NCBI GenBank assembly: GCA_910586665.1
Contig: CAJUIX010000004.1
Location: 91,991 to 155,990, forward strand
DNA length: 64,000 nt
DNA from: an uncultured Duncaniella sp.
GTDB lineage: Bacteria > Bacteroidota > Bacteroidia > Bacteroidales > Muribaculaceae
Reading direction: 5' to 3'
Shown here: positions 43,365-52,475 of the stretch, in pieces
How positions within the stretch are numbered: the stretch's first letter is position 1
Layout: each line of letters begins with the position of its first letter
The notes under the pieces: generated by a model
What the model saw: the letters and a program-made list of their open reading frames with translations, nothing else
The model's database searches: none
What the model was told of the DNA's origin: nothing
Made by a program: the position numbers and the translations under genes

Positions 43365-45581
43365 CTAATTACCAAGTTCAAGCTGATTTTTGACAAGATT
43401 ATAATACACACCTTTGCGATTTATCAGTGTGTTATGGTCGCCGGCCTCCACGATACGTCCACCTTCTACCACAATAATATTGTCCGCATTGCGCACGGTC
43501 GAAAGCCTGTGGGCCACGACCACTACGGTGCGTCTGCGGTAGAAACGGTCGAGATTGTCGACTATCGCACGCTCGTTTTTCGCATCGAGCGAATTGGTGG
43601 CCTCATCAAGAAATATGAAGCGAGGATTTCTGTAGACGGCGCGTGCTATGAGTATGCGCTGCGTCTGTCCTTTGCTCAACCCTACGCCGTCGCGGCCGAT
43701 GCGGGTGTCGTAGCGCAGCGGAAGTGACATGATATAGTCATGGATATTGGCAATACGAGCCGCCTCCTCGAGCCGCGTGAAATCTATATCGCCGTCATCA
43801 ACCGCTATATTGCGAGCTATTGATTCCGAAAAAATAACACCATCCTGCATGACAACCCCGACCTGCCGGCGCCACCATTTAAGGTTATAATTGGCGATGT
43901 CGGTGTCCGCGACGGCAATGCGCCCTCGCTCCACGGGATAATAGCCGAGCATCAGTTTTATCAGCGTTGTCTTACCGCTCCCCGAAGCCCCGACTATCGC
44001 CGTCACCTTACCCGCCGGAATCTCGAATGTGATGTCTGAGAGGGTGTCACGGATGGCATGGGGATCATATTTGAACGACACGTTTTCAAAACGTATCCCC
44101 GCCTCACGCCCTGGAGGGAAGGAGACGACGCTGCGGCCGGCGTTCTCCTCGTCGCGCCCGGTATGAATCTCATTTATGCGCTCAAGCGAGATTTTGACAT
44201 CCTGAAGCGAGTAAATGAACGACATCAGCTGCTCTACAGGCGAGTTGAGCTGCCCGATGATATACTGCACTGCCAGCATCGCTCCGAGAGTCATATGCCC
44301 GTTTATGACAGCTGTCGCCGCGAGCACGGTGATAAGGATGTTCTTCACCTCATTGATGAAGATGCTCCCCGCCTCCTGTGTCTGCTGAAGTTTCAGCGAC
44401 TTCATCTGCACCGCGAAGAGGTCGGCCTGTGTGTCCTCCCACTCCCACCGACGGCGACGCTCGCAGTTCTGGAGCTTTATCTCCTGCATGGAGGTGATGA
44501 ACTGGTAGGTACGGTTCTGATTCACGGCCTGCTGCTCGAAGAGTTCGTAGTCCAGCACCTTGCGACGACGCAGGAATGTGGCTATCCACACTCCGTAGAC
44601 GCCGCTCCCGAGCAGAAACACAAAGAATATCAGCCTGTCGTAGACGAAAAGGACAAGTCCGAAGACTATGAAGCTCAAAAACGTGAAGACTATACTCAGC
44701 ACCTGGTTGGTCAGGAAGGACTGCACGCGCGAATGGTCGCTCATACGCTGCAAGAGGTCGCCCATGAGCTTGGTGTCGAAAAACGACATGGGCAGCTTCA
44801 GCAGCTTTATGAAGAAGTCGCTCACAAGCGAGATGTTGATGCGCATCGAGATGTGGAGCAGCAGCCACCGCCGTACGAAGTCCGTAGCCGTCCGCCCAGC
44901 CACAATCATAAGCTCGCCGAGCAGGATGAGCCATATCAAGCCTATGTCGCTGTCGCGGATACCACGGTCTACGATAGCCTGCGTCAGGAAAGGCATCACG
45001 AGCTGTAGCACGCACCCGGCCAGCAGCCCGAGGACTATCTGCGCTAAATATTTCCGATAGCGTCTGAGATAGCCGAATAGGAAGCGGAAAGAGCGCCGTC
45101 CCGCCATGCTTTCTTCCTTGATGCGCCCGAATTCCTCCGTCGGTTCCAGGAGAAGCGCCACTCCGCGCGGTTCGGTGTCCGCGTTGTCCCCGGCTTCTGC
45201 CCCAGTGCTCAGCCATTTACGTCCGAACTCCTCCGCCGAATAGACGAGCATCCCTTTGGCCGGGTCAGCGACATGGTAGCGTCGTCCGCCACGACTGATA
45301 CGGTGGAGCACCACGAAATGGTTCTGGTTCCAGTGGAGCACAGACGGCAACGGCACCTCGCCGAGCGGCCCGACGGTCAGCTTGGAGGCCACGCTGTCAA
45401 AGCCGAGTTTGCCGGCAGCTTCCGAAATACCGTTGAGCGAGACCCCCTGCATGTTGCAGTGGCAATAGGAGGAGAGAAACTCCGTCGAATACGGAGCACC
45501 ATACGCCCGGCAGACCATCGCGAGCGAGGCCACTCCGCACTGCATGGAATCATGCTGCTTTACAAAACAGGATTTTTTCAA
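43365..45581 (-). CDS. C39-peptidase ABC exporter (peptide/bacteriocin type)
   Basis: This 738-residue protein joins a C39 cysteine protease, a six-helix membrane domain and an ABC ATPase. Peptidase residues are visible: QHDSMQCG with Cys15, HF with His88 and VADP with Asp106. The ATPase has Walker A GASGSGKTTLIKL, the signature LSKGQTQRILIARAVY and Walker B FIFLDEATNSLD. Such exporters cut double-glycine leaders while exporting the peptide. It lies 33 nt after an outer-membrane barrel gene and just before the HlyD-like stub. No double-glycine leader peptide is found in the cluster; the only small exported peptide has a Sec-type signal. Confidence 0.93.
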   Translation of the reverse strand: MKKSCFVKQHDSMQCGVASLAMVCRAYGAPYSTEFLSSYCHCNMQGVSLNGISEAAGKLGFDSVASKLTVGPLGEVPLPSVLHWNQNHFVVLHRISRGGRRYHVADPAKGMLVYSAEEFGRKWLSTGAEAGDNADTEPRGVALLLEPTEEFGRIKEESMAGRRSFRFLFGYLRRYRKYLAQIVLGLLAGCVLQLVMPFLTQAIVDRGIRDSDIGLIWLILLGELMIVAGRTATDFVRRWLLLHISMRINISLVSDFFIKLLKLPMSFFDTKLMGDLLQRMSDHSRVQSFLTNQVLSIVFTFLSFIVFGLVLFVYDRLIFFVFLLGSGVYGVWIATFLRRRKVLDYELFEQQAVNQNRTYQFITSMQEIKLQNCERRRRWEWEDTQADLFAVQMKSLKLQQTQEAGSIFINEVKNILITVLAATAVINGHMTLGAMLAVQYIIGQLNSPVEQLMSFIYSLQDVKISLERINEIHTGRDEENAGRSVVSFPPGREAGIRFENVSFKYDPHAIRDTLSDITFEIPAGKVTAIVGASGSGKTTLIKLMLGYYPVERGRIAVADTDIANYNLKWWRRQVGVVMQDGVIFSESIARNIAVDDGDIDFTRLEEAARIANIHDYIMSLPLRYDTRIGRDGVGLSKGQTQRILIARAVYRNPRFIFLDEATNSLDAKNERAIVDNLDRFYRRRTVVVVAHRLSTVRNADNIIVVEGGRIVEAGDHNTLINRKGVYYNLVKNQLELGN

Positions 45582-45614
45582 TGCCTAAAGTATGATTGGG
45601 TTACAGACCGGTGA

Positions 45615-47705
45615 TTAGTTGCCGGTGTTTGTGATTTCGTCGTAGCCTTGGGTGCCATTTGCGAAGTTGGTATTGACATTGCGGCCGCCGTTGAACCACC
45701 ATCTTACAGTCAGACCGACGCTGGTATTGCGGATGGCATACTTGCGGGTGATCACCTGGTCGCCGACGCGGGTATTCATGATGCGGCGACGGTCTAAGGG
45801 CCAAAAATCGAAGACCACCTGCAAGGTATTCTTTAAAAAGAGTTTATACACATTGCCATACGCCTGGTATACATAGCGGTATGTGTCATTATATGACCTG
45901 AAAGTAGGCTCGTAGAACAATGTCAGCTCGCCTCCCCATCCGTGGCTGAAGGTGAAGGAATTATCTATTTTGTAAAACTGTTTCAACCGCGTGTTTCCAT
46001 AATAATTGCCTGAAACCCAAGTATCCTCAGGACTGACTCTGAGGCCTGCCATCAATTTGAGGCGCCACTGTCTGAGCGGCTTTATATTAAGCCCCGCATC
46101 GAAAAAACAGTCCCGGTCATTGCCACTGTTAATAGGCGTGGAGTAATGGATGTCACTGTTGTCAGGGTCGGTAAAGGTCTCCCACATTATGATATTTTTG
46201 CTATAGGCATAACTGGCCGACAAATCGAGAAGGCCGCCGAAAAGATTGGCCATCAGACCGACGCGGTGGGAGGTCTTGGCCGTCAGGTCGGGATTGCCAA
46301 CGGTGTAGTTATACGGATCCTCCCACTTGACGACAGGGGTAAGCGCCGAATATGGGATATCTCCAAGAGTCTTCTTGTAATTCATCGAGAGCGCGTGGCG
46401 TCCGTTGGCGAATGGGAGGCGCAGCTGTATGGTGGGGCTGAAGGCCGACTGGGTGTTGCGGACTTTCCCAGCCCCGTTCAGAGGCTCGTATTTGATTCGG
46501 TTCTGCTTCCAGTTGACCCCCGCACTGTATTGCAGCTTTCCGAAGCGGCCTTTGGCCGTGAGGCTCACCTGAGGCATGACACCGCCGTTGTTGGCGGCCA
46601 CGTCGTCTGTCGCATATTTCCCATTGTTGTCGGACGACGGGCGGTAATGCTCCGAGATGATATATGTGTCAGTCGCCGCCGTCAGATTGTGCTCATCATT
46701 GAGGGGAATCTGGATGCTGCCATATATGTTCCACATTCCCGAGGTGTTCTTGTAATAATCATGTGTCGGTTCGCCGGGGAGGGTGACAAAATCCCGGTTC
46801 TGACGGTAGACACGTCCGTAGTAGTCCCCGAGGAGATAGATAGTGGTACCATTGTCGTTAAGCTCTGACTTGAATACGAGTGTTCCCTCATTGACTGTCG
46901 ACTGGTTTCGCTGGTTGAGCTTTGAAATGGCATCGCCGTTGACCGTCTTTGAACTCGGACGACCCTCACTGGTCGAAAGGACGTAATTACCCTTCAGGGA
47001 TGTACGTTTGTTGAAATCATAGCCTACCGACACACGCTCGCTGAAAGCACTTGTACGGGATTTGTCATCCAATTTAATAAACGAGGTATTGTCGGGTGAG
47101 ACAATACGGTGCGTCATCGGATCCTTGCCGTCATACCTATAACCCTGCGTGTAATTATAGAAGCTCCATTTACCGTACCGACCGCGGATTACACCGTAAA
47201 CGTTTTGGTTGGTGGATCCAATATGGCTCCTGGCATTCGCACTTGCGCCTATGGTTCCTGAATAGCCGCTTATGGGTACGAGCGTTATCTTTATGATGCC
47301 CCCCATTGCTGTCGTATTTTTGTCGGCTCCGCTAAGATAGGTCACCTTGACCTTGTCAATCATATCAGCCGGCAGATTTTTAAGCTCGGAACGGTCTGTG
47401 ATTTTAATTCCATCAAGCCATATCTCGCTGACCCCGAGACCATTTATCGTAATATTGTCGTCCACGTCGACATTCACGAGCGGAAGATACTTAAGCGCAT
47501 CCACTATGGGCTTTCCCTTCACTATGTCAGTCCCTCGCAGAGTGGTCACATAGCCGTCGGCACTCTTGACCGTCTTCGACGCCACAACCGTGACCTCGCC
47601 AAGTTGCTCCGATTTATCGCTGCCGGACGTCTTGCTTTCCTGTCCACTGACCGTCGCGATACCGAGCCATAGCACCGCCGGCACCGTTAGTAACTTTCTT
47701 AACAT
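45615..47705 (-). CDS. TonB-receptor-like outer-membrane beta-barrel protein of the exporter cluster
   Basis: This 696-residue exported protein has a signal peptide (about 1-21), a short linker without a CarboxypepD domain (EQLGEVTVVASKTVKSADGY) and a plug domain (IVDALKYLPLVNVDVDDNIT, GLGVSEIWLDGIKITDRSEL, ADKNTTAMGGIIKI), then a barrel. It precedes the C39 exporter by 33 nt. An inner-membrane peptide exporter beside an outer-membrane gated barrel suggests movement of one molecule across both membranes; whether in or out is not shown. The last strands lie near AIRNTSVGLTVRWWF, followed by a polar tail. Confidence 0.85.
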   Translation of the reverse strand: MLRKLLTVPAVLWLGIATVSGQESKTSGSDKSEQLGEVTVVASKTVKSADGYVTTLRGTDIVKGKPIVDALKYLPLVNVDVDDNITINGLGVSEIWLDGIKITDRSELKNLPADMIDKVKVTYLSGADKNTTAMGGIIKITLVPISGYSGTIGASANARSHIGSTNQNVYGVIRGRYGKWSFYNYTQGYRYDGKDPMTHRIVSPDNTSFIKLDDKSRTSAFSERVSVGYDFNKRTSLKGNYVLSTSEGRPSSKTVNGDAISKLNQRNQSTVNEGTLVFKSELNDNGTTIYLLGDYYGRVYRQNRDFVTLPGEPTHDYYKNTSGMWNIYGSIQIPLNDEHNLTAATDTYIISEHYRPSSDNNGKYATDDVAANNGGVMPQVSLTAKGRFGKLQYSAGVNWKQNRIKYEPLNGAGKVRNTQSAFSPTIQLRLPFANGRHALSMNYKKTLGDIPYSALTPVVKWEDPYNYTVGNPDLTAKTSHRVGLMANLFGGLLDLSASYAYSKNIIMWETFTDPDNSDIHYSTPINSGNDRDCFFDAGLNIKPLRQWRLKLMAGLRVSPEDTWVSGNYYGNTRLKQFYKIDNSFTFSHGWGGELTLFYEPTFRSYNDTYRYVYQAYGNVYKLFLKNTLQVVFDFWPLDRRRIMNTRVGDQVITRKYAIRNTSVGLTVRWWFNGGRNVNTNFANGTQGYDEITNTGN

Positions 47706-47799
47706 AATTGATTGGTTCTTTAATTGATGAATATTTGGTATTAAATCGAATTGCTGAAATGTGATTTACCTTTATTTCGTCAGACTCTGATACCGCTAA

Positions 47800-48027
47800 T
47801 TATAAGGACTGCGCATCCTCGGGCAGGACAAAGCCTATGTACCCTTCGGAATAATGACATTCCAAATATACTTTAGCAGGAATCTTAGGCCTATTTCTAT
47901 TAGTCTGTCGCTCTAAACGAATAGTTGATTCGTCTCCTGTCTTAATAGATTCCTCTGCACTGAGACTTATCGGACAGACATAGCTTGCCAAGACCAAACA
48001 TAGGAATGTAACAATGATTTTTCTCAT
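47800..48027 (-). CDS. Small secreted protein of the exporter cluster, DUF3244-like
   Basis: This 75-residue protein has a clear Sec signal (RKIIVTFLCLVLASYVCPIS, cut near SLSA) and a mature part of about 52 residues: a charged linker (ESTIRLERQTNRNRPK) and a beta-strand-like end (IPAKVYLECHYSEGYIGFVL). The end resembles the first half of DUF3244 domains, small secreted Bacteroidetes proteins; the likeness is by eye only. It has its own promoter (48049-48079). Its position between the TPR-HTH regulator and the exporter genes makes it the best candidate cargo or signal of the cluster. Confidence 0.7.
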   Translation of the reverse strand: MRKIIVTFLCLVLASYVCPISLSAEESIKTGDESTIRLERQTNRNRPKIPAKVYLECHYSEGYIGFVLPEDAQSL

Positions 48028-48048
48028 CTCTCTTAATTTTGTTTACGG

Positions 48049-48079
48049 CAAAGTTAGACATATCCAGTGGATATACAAT
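48049..48079 (-). promoter_or_regulatory. Promoter of the small secreted protein and exporter cluster
   Basis: On the minus strand: ATTG (48079-48076), 19 bp, TAACTTTG (48056-48049), about 20 nt upstream of the start codon. Confidence 0.6.
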
Positions 48080-48273
48080 AAATTTTATATGTGTTTAGTT
48101 AGGAGTCTATATTACGCACGGTGCTATAAATCAATCTATTACACCTGGACCAAAACATTTTATTAGGAGTCCAGTCAAATGTCACGGCTAATGAGCTGTA
48201 TATCAAGCATATATAGTCTCAATCAAAGTATTGTCAATCTCCCAGCAATAGCAAATGTCTAAATTTCAACATA

Positions 48274-49902
48274 TTACGATATGGCATCAAGATAAATAGA
48301 CTTGGAATCACCCTCAAAACTCTTAAATTTCGCCTTTATACGCTTGCGTCTGTCGTAAACCGCCGTTAATTTATCGTCGTGCATCAACAGTGCGATTGCC
48401 GTATTTGAAAAGCCGAGACGGGCATACAGGACAAACAGTATGTCGCTTTCAATCATCGTCGGGAAGTCCCTTCTAAGGTTTGAAATAACATTGTCGTAAT
48501 AACGATTTGCATAATCTTCAAGTTCGGCAATCTTTTCCTTGTCTCGCGAATACGAGTATATGAACTTTTCAACTTCTTTGGATAGCTCCTTCTTCGAATG
48601 GGCTGACTGATTTTCAAAAAATTTGTTACACAACTTGTCTATTTCTTCAAATCGCTTCGATAAAATCTCGTTAATAACAGTTCTCGAGTGCATGTCGTTC
48701 TTAGCAATAATTTCACGGAGATTTTCAGCAATCCCGACATTATATTCTATTGCAGTTTTCTGCCGTTTATGGTGGCGAATTGTGAAGTATACTATAATTG
48801 AAACGACTAAGAGAGAAATGATAGAAACAAATATTATTATTATCCGTGAGTTACGAATTTCGGCATCGTGTAGACGCGATTTGTAATCGTTAAAATCCAA
48901 CAATGCCCCTACGAGGTTCTTTTGATACATATAGCGCAGCGCACTGTCAAGATCCGAGTTCATCGCAATGACCATATCGTGAGCCTTTACAAGAGAATCT
49001 TGGGCGGCATAGAGTGAATGATTAAACCAATTATTCTGTAAAGCCGGAGCAAAATTTATGGATGATTTTAAACTCTTCGCCTTGTCAATCTCATTGGTCT
49101 TAACATAACATATTCCCAATTCAATCGAATCTATTACAATTGCATCGGAGGATTTGCATAACAATTCATAGTAATGTTTTGCGGTCTCATAATCTCCCTT
49201 GGCTAAATATGATATACCAAGCCTCCTGTTTGCAGAAACAAGCATATCGCTATGCTCATATTTTAAAGCCGAATCTACAATCTGTTTTGTTAGTTTGATA
49301 CATTCGTCATAATTCTCATTTGAATGATATTCCCTTGCAAGGTCAAGAACCGCATAACAAGTGAAAATATGCCGATCAGTCTTTCTAAAATTATCCAGGG
49401 CTATTTTAGCAAACTCCAATCCCTCAGGCCTGCAATGATTTTCAAAATATATATCTGAAATCGTGCGGGCACACATTGCAATCCAAAATTTATCATCAAG
49501 TTCAAGAGCAATCTCGTAAGCCTTTAGCACTGAAATTATGGATTTGGAATAATTTTTATTCTCATAGTTGACATCGGCAAGATAAAAATTGGCCAACATG
49601 CACCGGCGCTGGTCGGACCCATCGTCGAAATATCGGACGGCACTCTCGATAAGAGAGTCGGAGGGAATGGCAACATAATTTTTCATCTGCGCCTGCGTGA
49701 GCAAGAGGGCGTAAAGAGCGCGGTCGGCATCGGAGCGCAGCTCGCGGGAATCGACGGACGAGAGGACGCTGAGAGCCGAATCGGGGCGCTCCTCCATGAC
49801 AGCCTCGGCTGTCGACAAAGCCTCGCCCACATGCGACGGACTGCCGCAGGATACCATAGCAGCAAATAACACCGACACGACAGCCACGGCAACACTCCGC
49901 AT
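48274..49902 (-). CDS. TPR lipoprotein with transmembrane segment and C-terminal HTH-like domain
   Basis: A lipobox ends at Cys19 (VAVAVVSVLFAAMVSC) if translation starts at ATG 49902. The frame also offers ATG 49980, but a -7-like TAAATTTG at 49985-49992 on the minus strand lies only 5 nt before it, favouring 49902 (542 residues). TPR-like helices fill about 30-350 (ALSVLSSVDSRELRSDADRA, RRLGISYLAKGDYETAKHYY), one membrane segment lies near 365-390 (IIIIFVSIISLLVVSIIVYF), then a coiled region and a C-terminal HTH-like domain (ESDILFVLYARLGFSNTAIA, YDRRKRIKAKF). A sensor whose outside part meets a peptide and whose inside part binds DNA is plausible. It stands upstream of the small secreted protein. 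Confidence 0.8.
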   Translation of the reverse strand: MRSVAVAVVSVLFAAMVSCGSPSHVGEALSTAEAVMEERPDSALSVLSSVDSRELRSDADRALYALLLTQAQMKNYVAIPSDSLIESAVRYFDDGSDQRRCMLANFYLADVNYENKNYSKSIISVLKAYEIALELDDKFWIAMCARTISDIYFENHCRPEGLEFAKIALDNFRKTDRHIFTCYAVLDLAREYHSNENYDECIKLTKQIVDSALKYEHSDMLVSANRRLGISYLAKGDYETAKHYYELLCKSSDAIVIDSIELGICYVKTNEIDKAKSLKSSINFAPALQNNWFNHSLYAAQDSLVKAHDMVIAMNSDLDSALRYMYQKNLVGALLDFNDYKSRLHDAEIRNSRIIIIFVSIISLLVVSIIVYFTIRHHKRQKTAIEYNVGIAENLREIIAKNDMHSRTVINEILSKRFEEIDKLCNKFFENQSAHSKKELSKEVEKFIYSYSRDKEKIAELEDYANRYYDNVISNLRRDFPTMIESDILFVLYARLGFSNTAIALLMHDDKLTAVYDRRKRIKAKFKSFEGDSKSIYLDAIS

Positions 49903-50241
49903 GTCGCCATCCACCACCCCGCGCCATATATCCGATAGCACAAGTTGAAATCCACTCGATTTAAAAATACGTCTAATCATGCCACAAATTTACGAATATA
50001 ACTCGAAAAAAGTAGCTTGCTGCAAAGAAGTTCTACCGTGCGGTCTATGGTCTTGCAGCACGGGATTGTAGATTAGAAATAATATGCCATAATCGTTTTG
50101 CCGGATAAACAAGCAGTCTGACAATGCGATTATCATACACTGTGATTATATGATTGTCCAATAATCGGCAACCGTGATATCGGGATAGTGATACAAATAT
50201 TATATTCGGAGATCTAATCAAGAAATCCTAACAAAAACACA

Positions 50242-51477
50242 ATGGCATCTATCAGAGTAAAATTCCGCCGGTCCTCAGTCGAGGTCAGGGAGGGCACAGT
50301 GTTCTACCAGATAATACATCTGCGTAAGGCCAGACAGGTATACACAGACATCCACATCTATAATAAGGAATGGGATGCGGGGAAATCATCGGTCATCATT
50401 CCTTCCGGCGCGGACATTGAAAGAGCCGCATATCTCCAATCGGCAAATGACGACATCCGAGCGGGGACTGAAAGGCTGAAAGCGGTAATATCCCACCTGG
50501 ACGCCAAAGGGCTGCCATATGCGGTGGAGGATATTGTGGAGACGTTCAATACGCCGTCGGCTGTCGTTGGAGTTGTCTCGTTCATACGCAGGCTTATATC
50601 AGACATGGAAAAGATTGACAAGAAGGCGGCAGCGAGACGTCTCGGAATCTCGCTCAACAGTCTGCTGCGCTATACTGAAGGCCGGGATGTGACATGGGCC
50701 GAGCTGACATCGACCTTCATCCTCGGCTACGAGGAGTTCCTGAAGAGGAGGGGATTGTGTCGCAATTCCACCTCCTATTATATGCGCAATCTCCGCTCTA
50801 TCGTCAACCGCGCCTCGGGACAGGGGTTTGAGACACCGCAAAATCCATTCAAACAAGTGTATTTGGGAGTCGACAAGACGGTTAAGAGGGGGGTGTCGCT
50901 TGACACTGTCCGCCGGATTCGCGACCTCGATCTTTCCGGCAAGCCGTCACTCGACTTCGCCCGCAATATTTTCATGTTTGCTTTCTATACGCGGGGCATG
51001 TCGTTTGTGGATATAGCGTTTCTCCGTAAAAGCGACGTGTGCGACGGCGTGATAACCTATTCTCGGCGCAAGACGCGGCAGCAGCTCCATGTGAGGATTG
51101 AGCCGGAGACCCGCAGGGTCATGGAAAGACTGGGAACAGGGCTGTCATCATACCTGCTGCCCATAATAACAGACGACAGCGGCGATGCCGAAGGGCAGTA
51201 TGAGGCCGCTTATTTCCGGGTAAACAGGAATCTCCACAGGATTGGAAGGATGCTTGGACTGGAGACAAAACTTACGCTCTATGTGGCGCGCCACGCCTGG
51301 GCGAGCATAGCCCACGCTAACAATGTATCCCTCGCCACTATCAGCAGGGCTATGGGACATGACTCGGAGAGCACTACGCTGATATATCTGCGGTCGCTCG
51401 ACACGTCTTCGGTCGACCGTGCGAACTGCGAAATAATCAGTATGATGGACGGGAGGAAGAAAAAACGCGACGGATAG
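50242..51477 (+). CDS. Tyrosine site-specific recombinase at the capsule-locus invertible region
   Basis: This 411-residue recombinase has an N-terminal arm-binding and SAM-like core-binding half (about 1-215) and a catalytic half with Arg251 (FYTRGMSFVDIAFL), Arg350 (LYVARHAWASI), His373 (MGHDSESTT) and nucleophile Tyr382 (LIYLRSLD). The box-II His is Tyr (YVARH), as in many Bacteroidetes integrases. It ends 28 nt before a 19-bp inverted repeat and is followed by an UpxY gene, the arrangement in which such enzymes flip capsule promoters in Bacteroides. No phage or conjugation genes are near, so inversion rather than element integration is the likely task. Confidence 0.9.
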   Translation: MASIRVKFRRSSVEVREGTVFYQIIHLRKARQVYTDIHIYNKEWDAGKSSVIIPSGADIERAAYLQSANDDIRAGTERLKAVISHLDAKGLPYAVEDIVETFNTPSAVVGVVSFIRRLISDMEKIDKKAAARRLGISLNSLLRYTEGRDVTWAELTSTFILGYEEFLKRRGLCRNSTSYYMRNLRSIVNRASGQGFETPQNPFKQVYLGVDKTVKRGVSLDTVRRIRDLDLSGKPSLDFARNIFMFAFYTRGMSFVDIAFLRKSDVCDGVITYSRRKTRQQLHVRIEPETRRVMERLGTGLSSYLLPIITDDSGDAEGQYEAAYFRVNRNLHRIGRMLGLETKLTLYVARHAWASIAHANNVSLATISRAMGHDSESTTLIYLRSLDTSSVDRANCEIISMMDGRKKKRDG

Positions 51478-51505
51478 GAGGATGTGTTTTGCGAGTGTGT
51501 AAGAT

Positions 51506-51716
51506 TCTCCGTAAGAGACTGACATTCGAGATTGCAAAATTAGTCAAAATATTGGAAACTACCACTATTAGCCCTGATAATTTTTTTCATGGTGTTAGAC
51601 AAACCCTGGATTTGCGACCGACTTGTAAAGCATTTGTTTTGCAAGCCGGCTGCTTTTTAATTCATAAATTATTAATCCTCTGAGATTTGGATTGATGTGT
51701 CAGTCTCTTACGGAGA
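51506..51716. repeat. Inverted repeat pair flanking a probable invertible promoter
   Basis: Perfect 19-bp inverted repeats at 51506-51524 and 51698-51716 enclose 173 bp of AT-rich, non-coding DNA between the recombinase and UpxY genes. Arm length and spacing fall in the range known for capsule-promoter switches in Bacteroides. The right arm also overlaps a small palindrome (51702-51720, 7-bp arms), which the left arm lacks because its flank differs. Inversion would reverse any promoter inside. Confidence 0.8.
51611..51641 (+). promoter_or_regulatory. Candidate promoter inside the invertible segment, pointing at the capsule genes
   Basis: TTTG (51611-51614), 19 bp, TTGTTTTG (51634-51641) differs from TAnnTTTG only at its second base. 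On the other strand a perfect -7, TAATTTTG (51542-51535), has no -33 box at the right distance. The present orientation may therefore be ON, but this is weak. Confidence 0.4.
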
Positions 51717-51894
51717 GACTGATGAAAATTTGGGTCAATAACATCAATAACAGTTGACGAAAACCACGGTTGAAAACCGGGGCTTGCAAATGATTGAAAA
51801 AGGCTCATTCTTTTTAAGACCAGCTTATAACTGCCTAAATCTCAGAAATATTCCGATTTAAGCAGGACTTGAAAAATTGCCTGTCGGTCAGAGA
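51717..51894 (+). promoter_or_regulatory. Capsule-locus leader with hairpins, probable UpxY-controlled region
   Basis: About 180 nt of untranslated leader lie between the switch and the UpxY gene. An 11-bp stem with one mismatch (51831-51841 with 51855-51865) and an A/T hairpin (51797-51802 with 51810-51815) are visible. UpxY proteins of Bacteroides prevent early termination in the leaders of their own loci; such a role here is inference. Confidence 0.4.
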
Positions 51895-52440
51895 ATGACA
51901 CTCATGGAGACGACGGAAAAACAGTGGTTTGTGATGCGCGATCTCAAGCGTCGCATTAGCAACGCGCTCGCCGTGCACGACCTGACGAAGGCCGGCCTTG
52001 AGGTGTTTACTCCAATGACGCAGATGGTGATGACCATCGGAGGCAAAAGGCAACGCCGAGATGTCCCCGTGATACAGGATCTTCTCTTCGTCCACGAATC
52101 GAAGCAGGCCCTCGACCCATACGTTGAGACGTATCCCACACTACAGTACCGTTTCCAGCGCGGCAAGTCGGTCAACGAGCCGATGACCGTCCGTGACAGC
52201 GATATGCAACGCTTCATCCACGCAGTTGGCAATTCAGACGCACCTCTTTATTACAAGCCCGGGGAGATTACCGAGTCGATGTACGGCAAGACCGTCAGGA
52301 TTATCGGTGGAACACTCAACGGCTTCGAGGGTCGCCTGCTGTCGATAAAAGGTATGCGAAAACGGCGCCTCATCGTGGAAATCCCCTCTCTGATAGCCGC
52401 GGCGGTAGAGGTGGAGCCGGAATTCATACAGCCTCTCTGA
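51895..52440 (+). CDS. UpxY-family transcription antiterminator (NusG-like)
   Basis: This protein of about 181 residues has a NusG N-terminal domain (KQWFVMRDLKRRISNALAVH, AGLEVFTPM, IQDLLFVHESKQAL) and a KOW motif at the C-terminus (GKTVRIIGGTLNGFEGRLLS). UpxY proteins bind RNA polymerase early in their own capsule operon and prevent premature termination. Starts at 51895 and 51904 are both possible; a TTG at 51877 is less likely. It is the first gene after the invertible region. Confidence 0.9.
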   Translation: MTLMETTEKQWFVMRDLKRRISNALAVHDLTKAGLEVFTPMTQMVMTIGGKRQRRDVPVIQDLLFVHESKQALDPYVETYPTLQYRFQRGKSVNEPMTVRDSDMQRFIHAVGNSDAPLYYKPGEITESMYGKTVRIIGGTLNGFEGRLLSIKGMRKRRLIVEIPSLIAAAVEVEPEFIQPL

Positions 52441-52475
52441 AAACCGGCTGAAATTTTCAGCATAAAAATTCTGAT

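Noticed and set aside
44058..45008. 316-residue plus-strand open frame within the C39 exporter gene
   Set aside because: Antisense to the conserved membrane and ATPase domains; His/Glu-rich translation typical of shadow frames.
50242..51477. Recombinase as the integrase of a mobile element or prophage
   Set aside because: No tRNA target, att-like direct repeats, relaxase, excisionase or phage genes are nearby, whereas a perfect inverted repeat and an UpxY gene are.
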